Assembly: GCA_934045075.1 (NCBI GenBank)
Contig: OW203722.1
Location: 16,604,986-16,668,985 of the forward strand
Direction: 5' to 3'
Length of the DNA stretch: 64,000 nt
From: Yponomeuta sedellus
Lineage: Eukaryota; Arthropoda; Insecta; Lepidoptera; Yponomeutidae
Each line of letters begins with the position of its first letter. Position 1 is the stretch's first letter. Position numbers and translations under genes: made by a program. Below the pieces are notes generated by a model. That model saw only the letters and a list, made by a program, of their open reading frames with translations. It was not told the origin of the DNA and made no database searches. Positions 34,481-46,240 of this stretch are shown here, piece by piece.

Positions 34481-35524
34481 TGTAACGGTCGAGTAGTCTG
34501 TGAGTGAAGTCTAATAAATATTTGACAGTGAAAAATTCAAGAAGTCAATAGTTTGTCAAAGGATGGGGTTAGAAATTTAGAATTTTAGTAGGAAGAGAAG
34601 AAACAAAAAAATATGATCAGAATACTGGCACTGCAAAATAAGCTGTTTAATCGGAAGGTACTTAAGGAATATAGGAAACATTGCTTGCGTGTCCGGTTTG
34701 TAAAGAGAGATTAGAAAAACAAAATAACATATCGCAGTAGTTTGTAAAACCAATTTTATTAATTCGCATACCACTCGTATTACCAGACTTGTACGTTCCT
34801 AATTATTCAGATCATGGAATTGTTTATATCGATGAATTAATTCATTTTAATACGAAGTTAGACCACCTACAACCATGTTGAGCATTAAAGTTGTAAGATG
34901 TACCGAATTAGATCAGTACGTAATTAGATTACGCATTATTCTAAACACCAACCTAGTAGATTAGTATCTAATTTTCCTTTACTCATCTTGATGAAGTTTT
35001 ACCAGTCGTGCATCGTTCCCTCGATCTTTTTACTAGTAAGTTATGGACTAAATGTAAAATAATGAGTTTTGTTGCATATACATCGAGAGTTATCCACTTT
35101 GTTCGATACTTGTTAAATAATGCTGGCTGTAGGGTAGGAAATCGCGACTGCCGTTCGTGATGCAGCGTTGCTACTTGCGCTCCGCATACACAAACAATCT
35201 TACATTGTACACAAGAGTTCTAACCCGTTAAGATATAGGTATTCGTGTAAATTTTTTTAATGTGATGTGAATGTTGATTATCCGATACAAACATTTAACT
35301 TCTCTTTTATTTTGTATTATTCTGGAAGTGGCTAAGTGTATTATGCCACACTAATGTCCAACTAAACTTTACATCATATTATAGCCATTTAAACATGTAA
35401 AAAAACAATAATCTAGGATGTATACATGAATGTTTTACTTGTTTACTTTTGATTTACGGCCGACAAAATACTGTGAATTACATACCTCAAGATATCTCCA
35501 ACTTTTGTTCAGACCACTTCTGAC
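34481..35524 (-). other. Gypsy 5' leader
   Basis: Non-coding on both strands as far as I can tell. Next to the 5' LTR the minus strand reads GTCAGAAGTGGTCTGAAC; a tRNA primer-binding site should begin with TGG here (eight bases in), but I cannot name the tRNA. Confidence 0.5.
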
Positions 35525-35811
35525 TATTAGTTACCCCACTGAAATAATACTCCTCAGCTGTGATCAAATACAAACCATTTACTTTCTTCAGCACTAATCA
35601 AAATTAACAATTTTTTGTGCAACAGAGCCAACCTTCAGCGGTGACGTTTCTACCGGGAATGGCCGCCAAAGCGCTCTTTTTAAAAATCAAACCAGTATTG
35701 AGTACTTATCACAACAAAGTAAAAACATTCAGCCATTATTATTATTATTTTAGGAATCGTTCATAAGTGATTTTTAATAGAAATAAAAACTATTCACGTA
35801 AATCCCTAACA
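35525..35811 (-). repeat. 5' LTR of the gypsy element
   Basis: 287 bp, same sequence as the left LTR by direct comparison. Promoter motifs were not resolved. Confidence 0.95.
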
Positions 35812-37800
35812 ATCAGCTCTTCACGCCGTAGTCACCATGGCGGAGAAGGCCATCCAAAACAAAGGGGTATGCCTAGGCACATTCATAGACATCGAGGGCG
35901 CGTTTCACATAACCTGCTTCACAAGATCAACCGAGCACTCGGCAGACACAACATCGAGACATCGTAATGGAATGGATCGGAGCCATGCTGAGACAAAGGG
36001 TAATCAAAACATCCAAGGAAGACCCCACCATGGCACTGGTGGCCAGGGGATGCCCCCAAGGGGGCGTCCTCTCACCACTACTGTGGAATGTTGTTGTAAA
36101 CTAATCACGACACTGAACAGCAGAAATTACTACACAGTCGGCTACGCAGACGACCTGACAATTCTAGTATCAGGTAACTATGCAGGATAGTCTGTGAAGT
36201 CACTCAGGCCGCCTTAGGTATCGTGGAAGACTGGTGTACGGAACACAACCTGTCGGTCAACCCTGAAAAAACCGAACTGGTAATGTTTACAAATAAACGA
36301 GTACTGGGAAACTTCAGACTACCCAGACTGTTTGGATCGACACTCCAGCTATCAACAGAAGTCAAGTATCTCGGAGTCATACTAGACAGTAAGCTGAACT
36401 GGAACAAACACATCGACTCCAAACTGAAAAAAGCCTGCATCACTTTTGCACAATGTCGCAGAATGATAGGTAAGACCTAGGGACTAAATCCTAAGATCAC
36501 CTTGTGGTTGTATGCAGCAGTGGTAAGAACTATCATCAGCTACGCTTCCCTGGTGTGGTGGCCGAAAACGACACAAGTCACGACGATAAATAAACACCAA
36601 CGGCTCCAAAGAATGGCTTGCCTGGCAATAACGGGATGCATGAGGACCACGCCCACCGCGGCCCTGGAAATCATGCTAGACCTACCGTCGCTTCACCTAC
36701 ACGTCCAGCAGGAGGCTGCAATCTCAGCGATACGCCTGCGAACGCTAGGGCTGTGGAGCGACAATGGGACCCCGCACACCAGGATCCTAGATCTACCAAC
36801 CGCGGAGGAGCCACTCCTACTAGCGGTCAACGACAGGATACCTAAGGTATCTTATACTTTGATAAAAAGTATAAGATACAACTCGACGAGCCAGCTCGAG
36901 ACAACAGCAACAAGGACCTAATGGTCTTCACAGACGGCTCCAAGACGAAGCAAGGTACGGGTTCGGGAGCCTTCTCAGAGGACCTAAACATTAAAATATC
37001 GACACCTCTAGGAGCCCACAACACCGTCTTCCAGGCCGAGTGTGTGGGTATCATACGAGCTGCTATCACAAGCACAAGTGATAGCACAAGCTATCACACA
37101 GAGGGAGGTAGAAAAATATAACGTCCACATTCTGTCTGATAGCGCAGCCGTACTACTGGCTCTCAAAGGTCATAGCTTCAACTCTGGACTAATCCAAGAG
37201 TGTCACGAATCCCTAACGAAGGTAGGTTCTAAGAACAACCTTACTTTACAGTGGCTCAAGGGGCAACGACGTAGCGGGTGTGCTCGCGCGAGGTGGCTCC
37301 GGATCTACAGTGGAGGGAACCGAGCCCATCGCCCCTCTACCCTTCTGCCAACTGAAAACATGGCTAGGCAAACGCACCAACAGGTTACACAACAATGACT
37401 GGACCTCACGCACGGACTGCAGACAAGCCAGGGCAGCAATGCAATGCCTAGCAGCAGGGGCCCTAACCGGTCACGGTCACTTTAATAAACATCTCTTCAC
37501 AATAGGTGTTACAGATAGTCCTTTGTGCAGAGCGTGCATGGACGCGGAAGAGACAGCCGCCCACGTGCTGGTGGAATGCGCGGGGCTGGCCTCACAACGG
37601 ACGGCTCTCCTCGGAAACCCAGGGACACTCAGGGAGGCCTGCAGTGTCACTCGCAGGCTTCTGGCTTTCCTTGAGGAGCTGGGGTGGCAGGACTAAGGCT
37701 CCTTTGGGGACAACACCTTCCTCTCACGCAAAATAGGATCATTTGCAGTCGAGTTGCGGAAACCCAAACCGTCACCAATACCAATACCTACCAACAATAA
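35812..37800 (+). pseudogene. R1/LOA-like LINE, right part
   Basis: Resumes the RT frame left at 28491: VCLGTFIDIEGA near 35868, then (in shifting frames) GCPQGGVLSPLL-like text near 36050, GYADDLTILVSG near 36142, VKYLGVILDSKLNWNKH near 36360, RNase H (MVFTDGSKTKQGTGSG near 36921, HILSDSAAVLLALKG near 37125) and a C-terminal Cys/His region (CRACMDAEETAAHVLVEC near 37530). Breaks include frameshifts near 35905 and 36075, TAG at 36187, TAG at 36478 and a small repeat-associated disturbance near 37070 (CACAAG/ATAGCACAAGCTATCAC). The 3' UTR fades out near 37800; no target duplication was found. Confidence 0.85.
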
Positions 37801-37935
37801 ATGCACATAAAAATTAACTCGTTCTTCTACATAATTTATTTTGTAATGTGAGGATTTTTGGGAAGCAAAATAGATTTTACTCTACGTAAATCATGCACAA
37901 GATTCTTTATCCTAAAATTATAACCTTGATATACC

Positions 37936-37984
37936 TAACATCAATGTATTAGAGGGCAGGAAAGCCCTAACACATTGATGTACC
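37936..37984. repeat. Small inverted repeat
   Basis: ACATCAATGT...GAGGGC with AGGAAA loop and GCCCT...ACATTGATGT. A compact foldback of unknown origin. Confidence 0.5.
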
Positions 37985-38200
37985 GACCTACATTACTACT
38001 TTACTTTTACATGTGAACTTTATATTCACTGATGTTTTAAGTAAGCAAAATGAAAGGCAAAGTTTCTCAATTACATGCCTAAATGGTACTCAAATGTAAT
38101 GGTACTCCTCTCGGATGTGAGGCGAGCGTTGCCTCGCGTTTATAACGTCTTTAAATATTGAAGAAACTAGGTAGGTACTATTTCAGAGTGCTACAGAACC

Positions 38201-38535
38201 ATGGTGAAGATTGAGTTATGTTCACCGGATGTTTTGGAACGCGACGTTTTCAGTTCTTTAATATCGCATTTCGATACACAGTTCAAACTGTGTTCTAGTC
38301 GGATGATCATGTAAGGCATTACTATTAGCAGAATAATTACCACCATAATTTGTGCCGTGATATCTAGCCGCGTACCTATCTTACAAGTGAAAAAAACCTA
38401 CGGTCAATGTCTATGTAATGATGATCTTTACACATTGTGCACATTTTGAATCACAACGTGAGTGAGATGTGAGATGCCTCGATAAGAATGCTGCTTTGAA
38501 AATTTTGGCAAATTCTCAAGAAAGAGATAAATGAC
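38201..38535 (+). pseudogene. Gustatory receptor E, degraded fragment
   Basis: Starts with an intact ATG and a plausible GR N-terminus (LERDVFSSLISHFDTQFKL, CSSRMIM) that aligns with copy D (41212). It then meets TAA near 38310 after a deletion, continues as recognisable but frame-broken sequence (ISRIITTIICAVISS near 38330; DDLYTLCTF near 38420) and fades out near 38535 in text comparable with D's FDEKAAVKM. No later exons were found. A dead copy of the same tandem family between C2 and D. Confidence 0.75.
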
Positions 38536-40220
38536 ATCTAACTGCTGAACTTGACCTAAGCCAAAGACAGCTAGACTGACAGATATGTCGAAACAGTGAG
38601 AGTTCCTTGTTGACTACGGAACGCTAAGAGCCTTAGGGAAATCAATTGCTTAGGTTATTATTTAAGTTGAAAGTCATACTTTTTTTGCAGCACAAAGCCA
38701 AACACATGCATGCCAAACATGTCACGAAGCTTACTTTTAGAAAACGGACATAAAGGCGCGCAAATTTTTAAAACATCAATACTATCTATCTTAATTAAGC
38801 AAAGCACTGGTGTCACGTTGTGTGTTTTATCCAATGCCTTGAACGGCTGAGGTTTCGATTTACTCTGGTAGCACCATAGAATTTTGTAGGCTGACATCTC
38901 TTCTTTAGGTCTGTTTTGAGAGGCCGCCTGAGATTGGTTGTTGCATTGTTTGGATTGCCATAGGAAATCTAGTTACCCCATTTTAGGGAAAAATAGTAAC
39001 TTCAGGTATTGATGAATATCATTTATTTAATTAAAAGATAGAAAAATAATAACATAATAAACAAAGACTAAATACAGCTAGTAATGAAAAAATACAAGTA
39101 AATGTTATTCACACAATATGGAAATTTTGGAATATTGTTTTGGGAGATAATAATTTTCGGATTATGGCCACCCAAGCAAGCAGAAGATTGAGAGTTGTGA
39201 CATGAATGGCTGCTTGTATAAATTTGGCTAAATTTGTAGCTTGAAGCATCTGGTGATTGACGGAGGTCTGGTCCTCCATTGTGAGCAGACTTGGCTCAGA
39301 TGGCGTCGAAGCAGCCCATTTAAATCATATTTGGTAGCAGCAGGGACCCTGTAAGTAAATACTTATATGGAAAGCTGTGTGTGAATCTTGTACAATTCAG
39401 GTTAGGTCATCTCTCATATTCGTGGCTATTTTCAGGAAATATCAGACCCATGCTAAGGGATTAAGGAGGGATTACCAGCGTTGAGACAATCCTTAGTTGC
39501 TGAATGTCTTCGGTAAGATTTATCCTGATTTAATAATTGCCTGCCACATGCTTAAGCCATTAGCAATCTTCTAATAGAAGCAATTTTCTTTCTTTCAGCT
39601 GGATAGGGTTAATTTATCAATTTATTTTGTTTATTTATTTATTCATTTTATAGCTTTAGTGCTTATTGAACTTTTGGAGATTTCGTTTGGGACAGTGTTC
39701 TCTTTTCGCTGTAGAGAAACAGCTGCTGTATTTGGCTGCCGGATTGACTTCACATGAAGGGTGCTTCTTGACAAGGTCTGTGAAACAATTTAAACTATAA
39801 ATTAGGGAATTAGGAGTAATAAATATAATTATTGAAATTGATGGCAATCTGATTTTAAGTAGGGACTAACAACTTTAGACAGTAGGTATAACTTGTGAAC
39901 CAATATAAGAACCACTTTCTGTAGCGACCCCGCTCTGCTCTGAGCTTTTCAAAATTTAATTAAGTACCAAATTGTCTGGGTTTAGATACTAAAGTTTCAC
40001 CATTATACTATTGCTACTGTATGTAAATAAACGTTAGGTAATAAAGATTGTGCTTAATACTAACCGTTTTCTTTTATCCTCTTATATTAAATCCCTGATA
40101 GCTCAAAGCTACCAGACAATCTTCAGATTTTTGGTGGCTCCGGCCACATTTTCAGTATCAACATTTCTGTTCTGTCGACTACTGTTTCCTCACTACCGGG
40201 CAGGAAGTAGTTTTGTCGCT
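38536..40220. other. Intergenic, no gene recognised
   Basis: A minus-strand frame at 38658-38897 has no conserved features. 38568-38635 resembles 25450-25515 (both with ACTGACAGA and TTGTTGACTACG), probably a shared old repeat. Confidence 0.3.
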
Positions 40221-40223
40221 CTG

Positions 40224-40528
40224 AGTGCTTAGTGCGAGTTTGACAGATCCAATCGAATAACTTTACTACCGCGTTAATCGAGCATTGAGTAGGGAGTATG
40301 AGTAAATTAACCGTTCGAACTGGCAAAACGCTGTCACAGTACAACTCGCACTCGCGTTTATTCGTGTTTTGGCTGGTAAACGTGTTCACTTCTCAACGTA
40401 AACCATTACAACTCGCACTCACCAATTTTAATTTCCATACTTGTCGCTAGGTGGCGCTTCCTCGATTCCATAGAAATGTGAGTTTACGTTAACGCGATCG
40501 AGTAGTTAAAAAACTCGCACTAAGCACT
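40224..40528. mobile_element. 305-bp MITE, copy M1
   Basis: Termini AGTGCTTAGTGCGAGTTT and its inverse AACTCGCACTAAGCACT, flanked by CTG on both sides (40221-40223, 40529-40531). The 3-bp duplication and roughly 18-bp inverted repeats suggest a PIF/Harbinger-type non-autonomous element. A related compound copy is at 62249-62736. Any open frames inside are incidental. Confidence 0.8.
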
Positions 40529-41208
40529 CTGGTAAGAACGCCGAAAGTTACGCTCTAGAGCGTGCCAATTTTTTTATTAATTTAAGTAAAAAAATATATT
40601 TCAAAAGTCTTAAAACAAAAGTGGTTCTAAATGACAAACTTGACGTGTTTCAGAAATTGCGCATTCGAGGTTACCCTGTACAGCAACCGTTAGAATATTT
40701 TCGTGCCTGCCAAATGGTTATTAGTTCTACAGCGTGTTGCAGAAAGTTTCGGTAGGACTACTCTACTCGTCATTACAAACAACTTTTATTTCAGGACCAA
40801 GTCTGGAAACTAGCTGTTTTATGCATTTTGTAGGTATAAGAATTTGCTATGAAGCGTCTAATATTTTTGTTTGATTTAGACTCATAATAAAATATCTTTG
40901 TATCAGGTATGACTAGACGGGAGTTAATCATTCATTCATATCTGACCCTCCTGTAACACACATATAGTACCTAAAAGGCGTCAGGTATACCTACCTAGTT
41001 AGTTTCTATACTCGTAACATCATTTGTGTTTTTTGTTTGGTGGAATCAGTAATTTATTTACCTCATAGCAACTACGTTAATGACCTTTTTCGTAGTTGGA
41101 TGGGCACTTTGTGATCGTCATTAACAGTCTTTGTCGCAGCACGTTAATTTCGTGGATAGAGGGAGGAAAATACTAACAAATAGCTGGGTATACCAGTGTG
41201 ACCGAAGC

Positions 41209-42037
41209 ATGATGGAGAGCGAGATTGTTTCCTCAAACATTTTGGAAGATGACTTTCTCAGCCTTTTTATATCTCACTTCCACGCACAGTTCTTACTGAG
41301 TTCTGGTCGGGTGATCATAAAAGACCGTTTTGCAACTGGACCAAGTACTATTGGCAGAATCATGACCGCCATATCTAATATGTGCCGTGGTATCTATAAC
41401 CGTTTACCTAACAAGTGACGTGTACCTTGAAATCTACGGTCATTGGCCCGATTTGTACAGATTGTGTACATTTGGAATCATGATGAAAATTGTTCTTTAC
41501 ATCTGTCACGCTATAAAAGTGAGATTCTTCGATGAGAAAGCTGCTGTAAAAATGTCGGTGCATATTCAAGAGACCGACAGAGTTATGAATATTGACAAGA
41601 CGAAGGTGCAGGAAATAACTCTGAATGGTGCATTGATCGAATTATCTGCGTTATTAACAATCTTTGCGTTGGTTGTAAGCGGTGGGATCAGCGACAAGAG
41701 AATGTATGTCCAAATTCCTTTATTGAGCACTGCTTGGATTATTTTGACCTTTTGGCTGGAATTATCTTTATGTCGACTTATGTCTCTCAATTTTTTGACA
41801 AGAATGCGTTATTTGAACTCAATATTAAGAACGCAACTTACGCCGTTTGAAAATAAACGAATAGAGGCACCGACAATAGGGCAGAGGCTGAAAACTAAAC
41901 TCAATCAATGGGGTGGCAACACTATGGACAAATGGGTTGCGGAAAATGGACATAATTTTGCGTCAAGTAACGCAGATACCCAACTGAGAATGCTTCTTGA
42001 GGGCTTTGATTTATTTAGAAAAGCCTTCGAGTTTCAG
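41209..42037 (+). pseudogene. Gustatory receptor D, exon 1 with 7-base insertion
   Basis: Starts MMESEIVSSNILEDDF in register with the family. Sequence is well conserved except at 41374-41380, where TCTAATA interrupts the codons of the first transmembrane region (ATA|tctaata|TGTGCC compared with copies B and C), giving a premature stop near 41416. Downstream the frame is open to the donor after 42037 (FEFQ|GTAATA), with SSNADTQLRMLLEGFDLF conserved. Apart from this one lesion the exon looks functional. A sequencing error cannot be excluded. Confidence 0.8.
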
Positions 42038-42442
42038 GTAATACCTACTTACATAAAAATAATACAATAGGTACTTAATAATAATAATAAAGATTTATTA
42101 TAACAGAAACGAAAACAGAGAAGTAGGTACCTAACATAATAAACAACAATAGAAATAAAACTTAATACCTAGACAAGTTTTTGGGTGCGTGAAACTCGTT
42201 TTTAAAAACAACTTTTATTCACTTATTAATTAATTAAAATGCCTATCCGATTTGAGGACCGACAGCTAAACCTTAAAATTACTCTTAAAACGACTGGACG
42301 ATTCGGAGCCCAGACGACTAATGATGCTCTCACGCAGTCTTTACAGGGACTCGACGACGAGAGTCTTTACTTAGTCTAAACATCCTGCCTTCTAGGAAGC
42401 TGACACTTCAAACGGTTACATTACATTGTATAATATTACTTT

Positions 42443-42778
42443 AAAAACCTATTTAGAGGCTAAAAATTTCACCCATGCCGGGATTCGAACCCGCAACCTC
42501 TGGCTATCCGTACCAGCGCTCTACCAATTGAGCCAATGGGCGACTCACGGCATCAGTGAAATTTCGAACCTCTTTACAATATTCTCTGTATTACGTACAT
42601 GCAGCGACATCTGACTTAAGCAAATTGCATTACTTACAGCGCATTATTGGTAGAGCGCTGGTACGGATAGCCAGAGGTTGCGGGTTTGAATCCCGGCATG
42701 GGTGAAATTTTTAACTTCTAAATAGGTTTTTAAATTTGTTCCTTAGCACGGGTTAGTGCATTAAAAATAAAAATAGTG
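42443..42778 (+). mobile_element. tRNA-related foldback retroposon, copy S3
   Basis: Lies in intron 1 of GR D. Flanked by a 12-bp duplication TAATATTACTTT (42431-42442 and 42779-42790). Left arm has the B-box text on the minus strand, right arm on the plus strand; outer ends AAAACCTATTTAGAGGC and GGTTAGTGCATTAAAAATA. The right-arm A box is partly lost (ATTGGTAGAGCGCTGG). Confidence 0.8.
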
Positions 42779-43338
42779 TAATATTACTTTGTTACATGTT
42801 TACACTCAGCACTTTAGGCTGAAGCTTAGGTATGGTAGAGGGGGTTGCAGAGGGCATAACTACCTACACAACAGACAAAACATCGATTTAGCCTGTGGTG
42901 TGTCTAAGTTGCCACAAAAGGTCCCTTTGAAAAGACATCTACCTCAGCGTTTTGCTGAGGGAGTGAGCATTCAGCACTGATTTTCAGGCAGTTCCTACTT
43001 CAACTCATTATGTTTTGTGAAATAAAAGGGGTGTTCAATTAAGTACTGATAATGAGGTATAAACTCCTTGGATAGAGAAAATAAAAATATCTCATCATCA
43101 ACCTCGACCCTTTGTCTTAATATGTCAATAAATGCATTCTATTCTATTTTAAAAGAAACTGGATTTACCGATATCATGTCAGAACCAGTCGTTTACCTGC
43201 AATGTTTACAAATGTGGTTATCCGCTTATGGAAACGTGAAAGAAAGGTTTGAAAGCAAAAAAATACTGTCTATCTAACTATACCTAATGCTTATTTTCGT
43301 GATCTAATTAAACAATGCTATTTCTCCTTTTTTTTCAG

Positions 43339-43416
43339 ATAATGTTGCAAGTGTTCGCTGGCGTTGTATGGATGATTCTGTCATTTGAAGTATTAATAAT
43401 AGGATTTCAGCAAAAT
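43339..43416 (+). CDS. Gustatory receptor D, exon 2
   Basis: 78 nt between TTTTTTTTCAG and GTACGTACC, phase 0 on both sides. It encodes IMLQVFAGVVWMILSFEV then LIIGFQQN, the sixth transmembrane segment region, without lesions. It served as the reference for judging exon 2 of the other copies. Confidence 0.85.
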
Positions 43417-43907
43417 GTACGTACCAGCATTTACCTAGCAAAGCATCATTTAAACGTACCATTGCATTGTGAACTTAATGCGTTCGAGGGAAAGAGGGAG
43501 AGTGGGCTTAATAATTAGGGACTTAGGCTAGGAACATGGTGTTCCCAGCTCCTAGTGGATTGGTGGAGTTCCTAGCGCATAGGATACCTACTATATTGTC
43601 CCATAAAAGTGGTGATACGTAGGTATACCTCAAAAACATACCTACGTACAAAGAACCAAACTTGACAAGTTACAAAATAAAACCTTGTTCACATATCTAC
43701 CTAGGTAATATTTTGTTGTGCATTTTTATATATACATAGGCTGCTACTTATTGCGGAATCTGGGATTCCAATAATTTTAAACGCAATGTCTGACCTCCAT
43801 GGTCAAACTCGTTCTTTTTTTAAACAGGTACTGGCCGCTAATATTTTTCTCTTATATACGTTAGTGTTTTGTTTTTGTTGGGTTTAAAATGTCATATCGC
43901 TGAAAAA

Positions 43908-44339
43908 ATGGAACTCACTCGTGAAAATATTCGTGCTATGATTTATTACGATTTTCGACGTGGTTTAACGCAACAACAGTGCGTAGATCAATTAACTTCG
44001 ACTTTTGGTGGTGAAGCTCCATCAAAAACGACTGTGTATCACTGGTTTAGTGAGTTTAATCGCGGGCGCAGTAAGCTCACGGACGAAGTTAAAGAAGGTC
44101 GCCCGAAATCGGTGGTTGTGCCACAAAATATTGAAGCTGTGCGAAAACTAATAATGCAAGACCGCCATGTTACGTATCGCGAGATAGAGGCTATTCTGGG
44201 CATATGTATGACGAGCATTCATAGGATATTACATGAACATGAACATTTGTCTGTAAAAAAAATTTGTTCGCGTTGGATCCCGCACAACTTAACTCAGGAT
44301 CAAAAAGATGCTCGCGCAAAAAGATTTTCGGAGACGTGA
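43908..44339 (+). pseudogene. Mariner-like transposase, N-terminal fragment
   Basis: 143 open codons from ATG: two helix-turn-helix DNA-binding motifs typical of mariner (FRRGLTQQQCVDQLTSTFGG; TTVYHWFSEFNRGRSKL; ATYREIEAILGI-like segment near residue 100) and SRWIPHNLTQDQK near 125. It stops before the D,D34D catalytic domain; following sequence is unrelated. Terminal repeats were not found. It sits in the same orientation in a GR D intron. Confidence 0.85.
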
Positions 44340-44515
44340 TCTGATAATGGATAAGAATAACCCAAAACCTATATGGGACTGTTTCATAAAGTTGTAGGTA
44401 ACGAGCTCGTGGCTTTGCAACGCGTTGACCAGAACCTCAATAAGATGACTCTCTACGGTTGCTGTACTGTTATTGCAGACGCGTGACAAAATTGCAATGG
44501 AGAAATTGCATTAAA

Positions 44516-44660
44516 GAGGTCAGCTAGGGAAGCACAACGTCACGATAAAATCCCATTATCGGCTAGCGCAATTTTGCTTTATTTCATCTATAAAGCGAGA
44601 CGCTAACTCATAGTGAAATAAAACTTTTATCGTGACTATGTGCTCCCATAGCTGAGGTCA
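44516..44660. mobile_element. Small MITE with imperfect inverted repeats
   Basis: Left arm GAGGTCAGCTAGGGAAGCAC, right arm (reverse complement) TGACCTCAGCTATGGGAGCAC, both continuing into GTCACGATAAAA; about 145 bp. Inside a GR D intron. Confidence 0.7.
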
Positions 44661-45106
44661 TGTTAAAAAATTAATTAAAATGGTATTTTTTTTCTCTAGA
44701 AACACTTTTCAAATGCACCATAAAATTGGACTCAACATTATGAAGCCATAACTTCAAGGTAACGCCTTATAGACGGAAAGCTTAGCAAGGTTCGAGTTAT
44801 TCTTTTTAGAAAAGGTTTAGAATTCAATTAAAAATTAAGATTTTTATTATTACAGTACATTATTGGATTGTTCGCATTTGGAACCCCGAAAAGCCAGAAA
44901 ATATTTTAACACAAATCGTAAACATGAGATAAAGTAACAAATAATTTACAATTGTGTAGGTAAATGTGTACTGAATGTGAGTGATTTTAGCATACAGTCG
45001 CTAGACCGGTTAGTTAGGGAGGTATTTAAGTTTAGTTGGTATGACTTTTATGAATTATCGTCCTATGGTAAAGGAATCATTACTTAATAATTTATAATAC
45101 GTTTTT

Positions 45107-45302
45107 ATCTGAAAGTGAACATGAGAAATCTGAACAACTATGACAACTATTTTTAGAACCTAGTCTAGAACCTAAAATCTACAACCAAGGACTTAATAAC
45201 TTTCCGCCAAAAACGGCCGGCGGAAATCGATTAAAGTTCTAGTCTATGTTTCTAGGTTCTAAAAATAGTTGTTACGATTTCTCATGTTCACTTTTAGATA
45301 CA
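45107..45302. mobile_element. Foldback element, about 195 bp
   Basis: Arms TTTTATCTGAAAGTGAACAT and its inverse ATGTTCACTTTTAGATA; inner arms around CTATTTTTAGAACCTAG / CTAGGTTCTAAAAATAG also pair. Centre is GGCCGGCGGAAATC. Inside a GR D intron. Confidence 0.75.
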
Positions 45303-45516
45303 AGGTTTTATAGAACAAGTTATGATTTTTTGCTATTGGTGGCGCGCAGTTAGCACCCCGGAGCGCCTTAATAATTTTCATCACTTTCTAACACGACCCT
45401 TCCTTAACTTAGGTAGGTACTGGTTAGGACCTCACCGACTTAGATGAACTGCTTTTTAGTGCTAAGTTTTAGTAGTTTGGAACAGCTGATACTTTTTTCG
45501 CGATTTCAGTGTAGGT

Positions 45517-45606
45517 TGATATCAACCCCTGTATGTGCCCACTACTGGGGCATGGGTCTTTTCCTGCATCGCAGGAAGGTTAGCCCATACTCTACCACGG
45601 GGGCCA
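45517..45606 (+). repeat. Interspersed repeat, copy 2
   Basis: Reverse-complement relative of 3866-3952 (TGATATCAACCCCTGTATGT; ACTACTGGGGCATGGGTCT). Confidence 0.6.
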
Positions 45607-46076
45607 AGTACGGTTTGGTGGAGGATTGTAAGACACTGAAGGGCTTTACTATCAAAATTTATCAAGCCGCTCATAAGGTCTCTGACATGGCTTAACGAAT
45701 ATCATTATATGACAGCCGGCACCATCGACTGTGCCTTGCGAAGCACGGAAGCGCTCGGAAAAAATGCCATTAGCGGTAATCACGGGACGGTCACCCATCC
45801 TGCACCTGACCGGGCCTGTTGTTGCTTAATTCAAGTGATTGATTCCAATCACTCGGTTCAACTAGGCGACGAGCGCTTCATTGTTTATATGTTTTTATGA
45901 GTAACTACATTAAAAATAAAAGATGAAAACTTTTATTGCCATATAAAATATTAGATCATATACCTACAGACACTAGGCGATACCTGTCCCGTGGCGGATG
46001 ACCGCGAAGCTCCAGTCTTCTAAGACCACTTTGTATTGTTGTGTCCGTGAAACGACTCATCCTTTTATGATTTCAG

Positions 46077-46240
46077 GGCCATTATGGAAGAAAGCCAAGC
46101 GAATGCTGAGTATTTTAGAGCATACACCGCCTACATTCGCTGTCTACGACCTGTTCAATGTTAACGCTCATTTCATTGTCACCTTGCTTAGCATCGGTAC
46201 AGCATACTTAGTTACTCTTTTACAGATTGCGTTATTGTAA
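46077..46240 (+). CDS. Gustatory receptor D, terminal exon
   Basis: Acceptor TGATTTCAG, then GPLWKKAKRMLSILEHT and the last helix TAYLVTLLQIALL before TAA. Phase-1 entry as in A. No lesion. Exon 3 of D was not found between 43417 and 46076, where four mobile elements now lie, so it may be deleted or too diverged to see. Confidence 0.85.

Larger units (their letters stand above)
28492..35811 (-). mobile_element. Complete Ty3/gypsy LTR retrotransposon, 7,320 bp
   Basis: Two 287-bp LTRs (28492-28778 and 35525-35811) appear base-for-base identical by eye. The insertion is flanked by a 4-bp duplication ATCA (28488-28491 and 35812-35815). Between them is one 1580-codon Gag-Pol frame on the minus strand, a 1.04-kb leader (34481-35524) and a 0.96-kb 3' region with short repeats. 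Identical LTRs and an open frame imply very recent insertion and possible activity. It lies inside the RT region of a LINE. No env-like frame is present. Confidence 0.95.

Noticed and set aside
28492..35811. Endogenous retrovirus with envelope
   Set aside because: No frame for an envelope protein between the Gag-Pol stop and the 3' LTR; it is a retrotransposon.
38658..38897. 79-codon minus-strand frame
   Set aside because: No family resemblance and no regulatory context.
40123..40389. Minus-strand coding frame shared with 62190-62441
   Set aside because: Both are the same stretch of a MITE; conservation comes from repeat identity, not coding.
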